Source: Anaerolineales bacterium
GTDB taxonomy: Bacteria > Chloroflexota > Anaerolineae > Anaerolineales > Villigracilaceae
Length of the DNA: 5,769 bases
Assembly (NCBI GenBank): GCA_015489255.1
Contig: WGAD01000040.1
Location: forward strand, 1 to 5,769
Reading direction: 5' to 3'
Shown: positions 1-4,704 of the stretch, piece by piece
How positions within the stretch are numbered: position 1 is the stretch's first letter
Layout of the letters: the number at the start of each line of letters is the position of its first letter
Position numbers and translations under genes: made by a program
Notes under the pieces: model-generated
What the model saw: only the letters and a program-made list of their open reading frames with translations
The model's database searches: none
Told to the model about the DNA's origin: nothing

Positions 1-271
1 CTTCCACCCCGTTCCGCACCACCTTGCGGGCAAAAGGATTGCCACGGTTGGCCGTGCCCAGGATAGTACCGCCGCGCGGCAAAATGCCCCGCACCTCCTT
101 CAGCCCCAAAGGGATAATGCCGGTTTCCGGCTCCAAAAAACCGTCGTAGCCATCGCGCGCGCCCCACACTTCCAGCCCATACTGCAGCACCGCCGATTTC
201 ACCACCGCACGAATCACGGCGTTTAACCCCGGCGCATCGCCGCCCCCGGTCAACACAACCAGACGTTTCAT
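1..271 (-). CDS. pfkA: 6-phosphofructokinase, N-terminal fragment cut by the window edge
   Basis: This is the first 90 residues of a phosphofructokinase, the cytoplasmic glycolytic enzyme that phosphorylates fructose 6-phosphate. Translation from the ATG at 271 gives MKRLVVLTGGGDAPGLNAVI, with the family's Rossmann-like strand and the GGDAPGLNAVIR nucleotide-binding motif at residues 10-21. A DGYDGFLE segment follows at 40-47, and RGGTILGTANRGNPF at 66-80 matches the GGT-LG substrate/phosphoryl-donor loop. That loop is one residue longer than the GSAR form of E. coli PfkA. AGGAG at 278-282 sits 6 bases before the ATG and supports the start. The gene follows the DUF3048 lipoprotein gene by 32 bases on the same strand, so they may be cotranscribed. 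The later motif that separates ATP- from pyrophosphate-dependent enzymes (GGDGS or GGDDT type) lies off the edge, so donor specificity is unknown. Family assignment is strong; the subgroup is not determined. Confidence 0.93.
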   Translation of the reverse strand, partial: MKRLVVLTGGGDAPGLNAVIRAVVKSAVLQYGLEVWGARDGYDGFLEPETGIIPLGLKEVRGILPRGGTILGTANRGNPFARKVVRNGVE

Positions 272-292
272 TTCTGTCTCCTCTCTACCACG

Positions 293-315
293 GGCGTCCC
301 GCTTCAGGGAACGCC
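293..315 (-). other. Hairpin over the DUF3048 stop codon
   Basis: On the minus strand GGCGTTCCC (315-307) can pair with GGGACGCC (300-293). This gives 8 pairs with one bulged base and a six-base loop (306-301). The loop begins with the TGA stop of the DUF3048 gene. No T-run follows, so it does not look like a complete intrinsic terminator. It lies in the short gap before the phosphofructokinase gene and might act in mRNA processing or stability, which is inference. It could also be chance in GC-rich DNA. Confidence 0.35.
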
Positions 316-1491
316 AAAGACAAATTGCCACTGGCCGCCGTCCTCTTCCAGGCGGCTGTAAATGCCAATCAATTCGAACCAGGTTTGCCCGGGTTTTAAC
401 GCGATCCGCTCGCCGCTCTCTGCGGCAAAGAATTGCAACGGGCGGTGCGTATCGGGCCGCCGCCATTCAATGGCGTATCCCTGCCCGTCGCGGAACAGAT
501 ACCCCGCGCCAGAGCCAACCAGTTGAATGTCCATGATTTCAGGCGTCACCGAATAGTATTCGTAGGGGACGAGCAACACCAGCACGTTCTCCGCGCCGAT
601 GACCTCCCCGGTCAGGCGGTCTGTCAAGAGCGCATACGTTTCATCCGGCACACGGGCTTCCACCGTGTCCACCCAGCGCAGATACCGTCCATCGGCGGCC
701 TCGTATTGCCAGCGGTTGTAGATGGAAAGCGAATAGTGGACGCGGACTTCCTCCGCCGGCTGCCCTCCTGGCGGCGTTTGCACGGAAAAGAGCATCCCGC
801 TCAAATTGGGGCGTTGGTTGGGGATGCCGTTGGCGTCGGCGTAGCGCGTCAATTCGCGGGTGTCGGCCACCAGGTGGTTGGCCCCGTTCGGCTCGTAACG
901 GCACATCCCCGGGCAGCCAACCGTCCATTCCAGCAGCAGGCGATCGGCAAATTCTGCGCTATACAATCGCTGGCGCACCCGATAGTCCGCACTGCCAAAG
1001 GCGAACAGCCCCTGATACATGCGAATTAAATGGGCGTCTACGAAGCGGCCAGAACGAATGGGGCCGGCGATTTCCGCATCCTGACCGTAAAAGATGGCAG
1101 CAAAACGGGTGGAGCCGTATTCCGTGTAATATTCAAAGACCAGATCCGCGCGCGAAAGCCCCCATTGCGGGCGCACGTTGCGCGGCATGTTGGAAATCTT
1201 GACGATGACCGGACGCCGCTCCAGCAGGGACGGATCGTCAACGGGCAAACCGGTCAGCGGATTAACGCCGGGCGGGTAGGTCTCCGGACCGACGGGTGCC
1301 GGCAGGGGCGTCGGCGTCGGCTCGGCGGTTGCAGTGGGCGATGCGACGGCGACCGCCGCCGCCGGTGTGGGCGTATCCTGAGGCACAAAGGGCGTGCTGG
1401 AGGGGATGGGGGTTTCCGTCGGCTCGGCAGCGGGCGATGCAGGCGCACAAGCCGCCAGCAGTAACAAGGCAAAGACAAACATTCGGCGCAT
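304..1491 (-). CDS. DUF3048 (YerB-like) lipoprotein
   Basis: This encodes a 395-residue predicted lipoprotein of the DUF3048 family, whose best-known member is the uncharacterised B. subtilis lipoprotein YerB. No enzymatic role is established. The start at 1491 gives MRRMFVFALLLLAACAP: a short basic n-region, a hydrophobic core, and a lipobox LAAC with Cys15 as the lipidation site, so export and anchoring outside the membrane are likely. Residues 16-74 form a Thr/Pro/Ala-rich spacer. The N-terminal DUF3048 domain starts at NPLTGLPVDD (77-86) and continues through RRPVIVKISN, a RPQWGLSRADLVFEYYTE segment and GPIRSGR. The C-terminal domain ends with typical elements: NVLVLLVPYEYY, a GAGYLFRDG turn, EWRRPD and KPGQTWFELIG. 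An upstream in-frame ATG at 1557 would bury the lipobox after residue 35 and falls in a likely -10 box, so it was not chosen. GAGGAAAGGGA lies just upstream of the chosen ATG. An ATG nine bases further in (1482) is also possible. The gene precedes the phosphofructokinase gene. Confidence 0.9.
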   Translation of the reverse strand: MRRMFVFALLLLAACAPASPAAEPTETPIPSSTPFVPQDTPTPAAAVAVASPTATAEPTPTPLPAPVGPETYPPGVNPLTGLPVDDPSLLERRPVIVKISNMPRNVRPQWGLSRADLVFEYYTEYGSTRFAAIFYGQDAEIAGPIRSGRFVDAHLIRMYQGLFAFGSADYRVRQRLYSAEFADRLLLEWTVGCPGMCRYEPNGANHLVADTRELTRYADANGIPNQRPNLSGMLFSVQTPPGGQPAEEVRVHYSLSIYNRWQYEAADGRYLRWVDTVEARVPDETYALLTDRLTGEVIGAENVLVLLVPYEYYSVTPEIMDIQLVGSGAGYLFRDGQGYAIEWRRPDTHRPLQFFAAESGERIALKPGQTWFELIGIYSRLEEDGGQWQFVFGVP

Positions 1492-1495
1492 GGTT

Positions 1496-1507
1496 TCCCT
1501 TTCCTCT
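1496..1507 (-). promoter_or_regulatory. Ribosome binding site deciding the DUF3048 lipoprotein start
   Basis: Read on the minus strand, this is the purine-rich stretch GAGAGGAAAGGGA. It ends about 4 bases before the ATG at 1491, and its AGGA core lies about 10 bases away. The spacing fits the ATG that begins the lipoprotein signal peptide rather than the one at 1557. Confidence 0.6.
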
Positions 1508-1523
1508 CGGTAAAATCGGGCGA

Positions 1524-1538
1524 CCGGCCCGAAGCCGG
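1524..1538 (-). other. Small hairpin in the DUF3048 leader
   Basis: CCGGC and GCCGG form a 5-bp perfect stem around a five-base loop (TTCGG on the minus strand). If transcription starts near 1546, the hairpin lies in the roughly 55-base 5' leader of the lipoprotein mRNA, upstream of the ribosome binding site. It is short and no known riboswitch was recognised. It may be incidental. Confidence 0.25.
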
Positions 1539-1552
1539 ACGCTGATGCCTTT

Positions 1553-1583
1553 ATCATACTCCAACTTGCCGCCAGCGGGAGAA
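1553..1583 (-). promoter_or_regulatory. Possible weak promoter for the DUF3048-pfk unit
   Basis: On the minus strand TATGAT (1558-1553) matches the -10 consensus at five of six positions. The best upstream partner is TTCTCC (1583-1578), a poor -35 match (three of six) at 19 bases. Start of transcription would fall near 1546, leaving a leader of about 55 bases. The elements overlap the -35 and spacer of the divergent promoter on the plus strand, so the two may compete for RNA polymerase. The call rests mostly on the -10 box. Confidence 0.35.
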
Positions 1584-1594
1584 CCTTCTATAAT
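1566..1594 (+). promoter_or_regulatory. Sigma-70-type promoter producing a leaderless transcript
   Basis: TTGCCG (1566-1571, four of six to TTGACA) and a perfect TATAAT (1589-1594) are separated by exactly 17 bases. With the -10 hexamer at -12 to -7, position +1 falls on base 1601, the A of the ATG of the DUF2085 gene. There is no ribosome binding site at proper spacing before that ATG; the nearest purine run, GGGAGA at 1578-1583, is 17 bases away and lies in the promoter spacer. The mRNA would therefore have no 5' leader. It probably drives the three-gene plus-strand unit. Confidence 0.75.
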
Positions 1595-1600
1595 CGTGAC

Positions 1601-2404
1601 ATGAAGAACGCTCTGCGCTGGCTCGTTGTGCTTGCATCGCTGCTCGTCCTGGCCCTGTGGCTGCAATTTGCGCCGCCGGGGTTGTGGGGCAAGGCAGACG
1701 CCATCGGTTATGCCGTCTGCCACCAGATCGAGGCCCGCTCCTTCCACCTGGGAGAACGCGCCCTGCCGCTTTGCGCTCGTTGCAGCGGCATGTACCTGGG
1801 CGCCATGCTGGGGCTGGCCTACCAGGCCTGGGTCTCGCCGCGCCATGAACGCTTCCCGGGCTGGCGGCAGGCCTGGCCTTTTCTGCTCGTCTTCCTGGCT
1901 TTCGCCGTCGATGGCAGCAATTCTTACCTTTACTTGCTGAAGACCCGTTTGCAGGCCAGGATTTCTTTGCCCAACCTCTACACGCCAAACAACACCCTGC
2001 GCCTGTTTACCGGCAGCGGAATGGGACTGGCGGCTGCAGCCTTCCTTTACCCGGCCTTCAACCAGGTGTTTTGGCGCACCCCCCGCCCCCAACCAGCGCT
2101 CAACGGGCGACAGGTCACTTTCCTTTTTGGCCTGACCTTCCTCGCAGACTTGCTGATCCTCAGCGAGCGCCCTTTTATCCTCTGGCCGCTAGCCGTGATC
2201 AGCACCCTGGGCGTGCTGGTGATGCTGACGATGATTTACGCCGCCGCCTGGACGATGGTTTTTCGCCAGGAAAACACCTACGCCAGCTTGCGCGCTGCCT
2301 GGCTGCCTTTGCTGGCCGGTTTGACCCTGGCTTTGCTGCAAATTTACGCGCTGGATGCCCTGCGCCTGTGGCTGACCGGCACCTGGGATTCTTTCATCCT
2401 TTGA
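1601..2404 (+). CDS. DUF2085 multi-pass membrane protein
   Basis: This encodes a 267-residue integral membrane protein carrying the DUF2085 signature near its N-terminus: CHQ at 40-42, RSF at 46-48, then LPLCARCSGMYLGAMLG at 55-71. The conserved Cys40/His41 and Cys58/Cys61 resemble a metal- or redox-active site, but that is inference because no function is established for the family. Other conserved-looking spots are D104-G105 with N107, and NNTLRLFTGSGMG at 130-142. About seven hydrophobic segments are visible: roughly 7-24, 61-78, 92-109, 138-156, 172-188, 194-216 and 232-252. The ATG at 1601 is chosen because it coincides with the predicted transcription start and the hydrophobic N-terminus follows directly. 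It has no ribosome binding site, unlike the two genes after it, which fits leaderless translation. It is the first gene of a probable three-gene operon; the next start is 17 bases after its stop. Family call is firm, role unknown. Confidence 0.88.
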   Translation: MKNALRWLVVLASLLVLALWLQFAPPGLWGKADAIGYAVCHQIEARSFHLGERALPLCARCSGMYLGAMLGLAYQAWVSPRHERFPGWRQAWPFLLVFLAFAVDGSNSYLYLLKTRLQARISLPNLYTPNNTLRLFTGSGMGLAAAAFLYPAFNQVFWRTPRPQPALNGRQVTFLFGLTFLADLLILSERPFILWPLAVISTLGVLVMLTMIYAAAWTMVFRQENTYASLRAAWLPLLAGLTLALLQIYALDALRLWLTGTWDSFIL

Positions 2405-2410
2405 CCTGAC

Positions 2411-2985
2411 AGGAGCTGACCATGGATCTGTTCACCGGTACGCTTTCCGCCTTTGGCCTTTCGGCCAGCGCCGGGCTCAATGCCTACATCCCCTTGCTGG
2501 CTGTTGCCCTCCTCAGCCGTTATACCGATTGGATTCAGCTCTCCTCCCCGTGGGACACCCTGGCCAGCTGGCCGATCATCTCCCTGCTACTCGTCCTTTC
2601 GTTGATCGAATTCTTCGCCGACAAGGCGCCCGCCATCAACCACTTGAACGATGCCGTGCAAACCCTCGTCCGCCCAGTCGCCGGTGCGATCGTTTTCGCC
2701 GCCAGCGCCGGGGTCATCACCGACCTTCACCCCGCGCTGGCGCTGGGCGCCGGCTTGCTGATCGCCGGCAGCGTCCACGCCACAAAAACGCTGGCCGTCC
2801 GCCCAGCCGTCACCGCCACCACCGGCGGGCTGGGGAACACCCCCGTCAGCCTGGCGGAAGACGTCATCTCCACCACCCTTTCCCTGCTGGCAGTGCTGGC
2901 GCCTTTGCTCCTCGGCCTGGCGCTGGCGGTGCTGATTTCTTGGGTCATCCTGCGCAAACTGCGCTCCGAAGCCCCACCTACCTAG
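2411..2985 (+). promoter_or_regulatory. Ribosome binding site (AGGAG, 2411-2415) serving the DUF4126 gene
   Basis: AGGAG at 2411-2415 lies 6 bases before the ATG at 2422, inside the 17-base gap after the DUF2085 gene. It contrasts with the absence of such a site before the first gene of the unit. The coordinates here span the site and the reading frame it serves; the gene itself is listed separately. Confidence 0.7.
2422..2985 (+). CDS. DUF4126 membrane protein
   Basis: This encodes a 187-residue membrane protein of the DUF4126 family, for which no biochemical role is established. Visible family features, in order, are GLSASAGLNAYIPLL (12-26), an EFFADKAP segment (63-70) leading to D77 and RPVAGA (84-89), and HATKT (119-123). 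These are followed by RPAVTATTGGLGNTPVSLAE (127-146) with the acidic pair E146-D147. Hydrophobic segments fall at roughly 10-31, 50-65, 86-101, 105-117 and 152-177, ending in a short basic tail (RKLRSE). The charged and polar residues EFFADK, H119, K122 and E146-D147 sit next to or between membrane segments, as in a transporter or channel, but that reading is inference. AGGAG 6 bases before the ATG fixes the start. It follows the DUF2085 gene by 17 bases and precedes a small membrane protein gene by 24, so all three are probably cotranscribed. Confidence 0.88.
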   Translation: MDLFTGTLSAFGLSASAGLNAYIPLLAVALLSRYTDWIQLSSPWDTLASWPIISLLLVLSLIEFFADKAPAINHLNDAVQTLVRPVAGAIVFAASAGVITDLHPALALGAGLLIAGSVHATKTLAVRPAVTATTGGLGNTPVSLAEDVISTTLSLLAVLAPLLLGLALAVLISWVILRKLRSEAPPT

Positions 2986-3009
2986 CCCTTTGCACAAGGA
3001 GAAAAAGCC

Positions 3010-3234
3010 ATGACAACTTTCCCCCAATCTCCCGATCCCGTACCGGCAGACCCGGTGCCGCCGCTGAACCCCTCGCAGGAAAAAAGCAACACCGGTAAAA
3101 CCGTGCTCATTGCCGTCGGCTTGCTGGCGATTGGCTGCCTGTGCTTTGCCTGCGGCATCGTCTTTGGCATCTGGGCCTGGGAAACCGGCGATTCCTGGTT
3201 TGCCGCTGTGCCCCCTGTGCTCAGCCTTTTATAA
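3010..3234 (+). CDS. Small single-pass membrane protein with Pro-rich N-terminus
   Basis: This encodes a 74-residue protein of unknown function that I cannot assign to a named family. Residues 1-29 are Pro-rich and polar (six Pro between residues 8 and 21). A lysine at 30 precedes one hydrophobic segment at about 31-57, and a short tail with acidic residues follows (ETGDSW at 58-63). The membrane segment contains Cys43, Cys45 and Cys48 (CLCFAC), an unusual concentration. The arrangement suggests a single-pass protein with its Pro-rich part in the cytoplasm, since Lys25 and Lys30 lie on that side. AAGGAG at 2996-3001 lies 8 bases before the ATG and supports real translation. It is the third gene of the DUF2085-DUF4126 unit, 24 bases after the DUF4126 stop. 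Its last codon and stop (TTATAA) overlap those of the convergent DUF402 gene. The coding call is good; function is open. Confidence 0.75.
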   Translation: MTTFPQSPDPVPADPVPPLNPSQEKSNTGKTVLIAVGLLAIGCLCFACGIVFGIWAWETGDSWFAAVPPVLSLL

Positions 3235-3699
3235 GCCGCCAAAGGCCTCTCGTTTGATCGCTGCAAAGCGGCGTTGCACCTCGCGCAACGCCGCTTTTGC
3301 TTGGGAACGGTCGGCAGCATCCAGCGGCAGGGTAGCGAATTCCTCTTCATCCAACACGTGCATCTCGCCATCCGGTGAGACCCAAACATCCAGCGCCAGG
3401 TCCACATAAGCCAGTCCCGCCGAGGTCCAGAAGGCCGGTTTTCCAATGTTGACGTAATACCCCTTCAAAGCGTGAGAGTTCTGGTGGTAAATGGCAAAGA
3501 GGTTGTACCAGCGGTGGGAGAAAAAGGCCTCCAGCGAACGGTCGCCGCGGCGGATCGGTGTGCCGCAGATTTCTGTGTCCAAGTCAAAAAACGCTTCCAG
3601 CAGCCAGGAGTGGGGCGTTGTGCGCAGCACGCGCGCCCGGTAGCGCCATTGCTCCCGCCCGTGGACGTCCAGTTTGCGCACCCAGACAGGATCATCCAT
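3229..3699 (-). CDS. DUF402 family protein, possible nucleoside di/triphosphatase
   Basis: This encodes a 156-residue soluble protein of the DUF402 family. Characterised relatives include the Staphylococcus aureus nucleoside tri-/diphosphatase Ntdp, and the domain also occurs in the RNA-binding protein FAU-1. The core is clear: WYNLFAIYHQ (64-73), LKGYYVNIGKPAF (78-90), YVDLALDVWVSPDGE (98-112), then HVLDEEEF (114-121). Asp100, Asp104, Asp117 and the following Glu residues form the acidic cluster expected to bind metal. The last 30 residues look helical and charged. The start at 3699 is chosen because AAGGAG (3706-3711) lies 6 bases upstream and family similarity begins shortly after; the open frame continues upstream only as a shadow of the ATPase gene. 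Its ATG overlaps the end of the ATPase gene by 8 bases (ATGGATGA), so translation is probably coupled. Its substrate, and any link to the importer, are unknown. Confidence 0.85.
   Translation of the reverse strand: MDDPVWVRKLDVHGREQWRYRARVLRTTPHSWLLEAFFDLDTEICGTPIRRGDRSLEAFFSHRWYNLFAIYHQNSHALKGYYVNIGKPAFWTSAGLAYVDLALDVWVSPDGEMHVLDEEEFATLPLDAADRSQAKAALREVQRRFAAIKREAFGGL
3265..3298 (+). terminator. Intrinsic terminator of the plus-strand unit, inside the DUF402 coding region
   Basis: AAAGCGGCGTTGC (3265-3277) and GCAACGCCGCTTT (3285-3297) form a perfect 13-bp stem around a 7-base loop, followed on the plus strand by the short run TTTT ending at 3298. It lies 31 bases beyond the stop of the small membrane protein gene, the right place to end the DUF2085-DUF4126 transcript. 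The T-run is short, so strength is uncertain. On the opposite strand the same bases encode DUF402 residues around KAALREVQRRF (135-145). The hairpin therefore sits within the last part of that gene and could also slow or partly stop the importer transcript. Confidence 0.65.
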
Positions 3700-4702
3700 C
3701 TGCCGCTCCTTGCGGAAAACAATACACCCGCGCAAAAGACAGGCCGCACACCGCGCCCAGGGGCTGCGGCTGCGGCACAATGGCTTCCACGTCGTTATCC
3801 AGGCGAAGATGATACCCCCGCCCGGGGATGAAACGGCAAGACGCCACCCGGCCAACCACCCGGTTTTCCTCACCACCGAGCTGCGCCTGCTCGCGCCGCA
3901 ATAAAAGCATGGAAGTGGGGCAGTCTGACGGCACACGAAAACGCCCCAGGGGCGTAACCACCCACCCCGCACCATCCGGGCGGCCCTTCACCACCGTCCC
4001 CAGCCCCAAAAAGCGCGCCACCCAGGGCGTGCGTGGGCGTTGCACCAGGTCTTCCGGGCGACCTTGCTGCACGATGCGCCCCTCGTGCAGCAAAATGACC
4101 CGTTGGGCCAGGGCGAAGGCTTCCTCGTAATCGTGCGTCACGTAGAGCGCCGGTTTGCGCTGCCGCCGCAAAAAGCCTTGCAGAAAATCCAGCAAGTGGG
4201 CGCGCAGGTTGTAATCCAGTGCGCCAAGCGGTTCATCGAACATCAGCAGGCGCGGCCTGGCGGCTAGCGTCCGCGCCAGGGCGACCCGCTGCTGTTCACC
4301 GCCGGAGAGATCGGTCACCCGGCGGTCGGCTTTGTCTTCCATATCCACCTGGCGCAACAGATCGCGCCCCAGGGCTTGTGCTGCGTTCCGTGCCACGTTT
4401 TGCCAGCGCAAAGCATAGGTGACGTTTTCCAACACGGAAAGGTGCGGGAAGAGCGCGTAATCTTGAAAGACCAGGCCAAAGCGGCGCCGGTGCACCGGCA
4501 CGGTTGCCAGATCGCGCCCATCCCAGGTGATGCGCCCGGCATCTGGGCGCTCCAGGCCAGCAATTAACCGCAAAATGGTCGATTTGCCACTGCCCGAAGG
4601 CCCCAGCAAACATACCGTCTCTGCGGCGGCAACCCGAAAACCAATACCACGCAACAAGGGGCGGCCAGCAAAAGATTTGAACAGGTTTTCCACGGCCAGC
4701 AT
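3692..4702 (-). CDS. ABC importer ATPase subunit with C-terminal extension
   Basis: This encodes a 336-residue ATPase that powers solute uptake with the neighbouring permease. All nucleotide-binding elements are intact: Walker A GPSGSGKST (34-42), Q-loop Gln80 in VFQDYALFPH, signature LSGGEQQRV (132-140), Walker B RLLMFDEP (151-158, Asp156 and catalytic Glu157), D-loop ALD (161-163) and switch His190. VTHDYEEAFALAQRV and GRIVQQGRPEDLVQRP are typical of ATPases for ferric iron, thiamine, spermidine or sulfate. Residues from about 240 form a C-terminal regulatory (TOBE-like) domain, as in FbpC-type subunits; ThiQ is normally shorter (about 230 residues). The start at 4702 gives MLAVENLFKSF, and AAGGAG (4713-4718) lies 10 bases upstream. 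The open frame extends to 4963 only as a shadow of the permease gene. It starts 2 bases after the permease stop and overlaps the DUF402 start by 8 bases, so all three are one operon. The substrate is not determined. Confidence 0.93.
   Translation of the reverse strand: MLAVENLFKSFAGRPLLRGIGFRVAAAETVCLLGPSGSGKSTILRLIAGLERPDAGRITWDGRDLATVPVHRRRFGLVFQDYALFPHLSVLENVTYALRWQNVARNAAQALGRDLLRQVDMEDKADRRVTDLSGGEQQRVALARTLAARPRLLMFDEPLGALDYNLRAHLLDFLQGFLRRQRKPALYVTHDYEEAFALAQRVILLHEGRIVQQGRPEDLVQRPRTPWVARFLGLGTVVKGRPDGAGWVVTPLGRFRVPSDCPTSMLLLRREQAQLGGEENRVVGRVASCRFIPGRGYHLRLDNDVEAIVPQPQPLGAVCGLSFARVYCFPQGAADG
3706..3711 (-). promoter_or_regulatory. Ribosome binding site for DUF402 within the ATPase gene
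   Basis: AAGGAG on the minus strand lies 6 bases before the ATG at 3699 and inside the last codons of the ATPase gene (around the QGA of its C-terminus). It decides the DUF402 start and suggests that ribosomes finishing the ATPase can reinitiate on the overlapping ATGGATGA. Confidence 0.75.
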
Positions 4703-4704
4703 CG

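Noticed and set aside
1270..1450. Repetitive GC-rich stretch resembling a tandem repeat
   Set aside because: It encodes the Thr/Pro/Ala spacer of the lipoprotein. The repetition is at the amino-acid composition level, with no fixed repeat unit.
1492..1557. Longer N-terminus for the DUF3048 lipoprotein from the ATG at 1557
   Set aside because: It would put 22 polar residues before the signal peptide, and the ATG itself lies in the candidate TATGAT box. The ATG at 1491 has a purine-rich ribosome binding site and a proper lipobox.
1262..2092. A 276-codon open frame on the minus strand across the divergent gap
   Set aside because: It runs antisense to the DUF2085 gene and out of frame with the lipoprotein gene, is low in recognisable motifs, and would cross two supported promoters. 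It is a by-product of high GC content.
3700..3975. N-terminal extension of DUF402 up to 3975
   Set aside because: This stretch is a shadow of the ATPase gene; AAGGAG at 3706-3711 and the family match support 3699.
4486..4499. 14-base perfect palindrome GCCGGTGCACCGGC
   Set aside because: It lies in the middle of the ATPase gene, within conserved coding (VPVHRRRFG). No operator role is plausible there, and GC-rich codons make such palindromes common.
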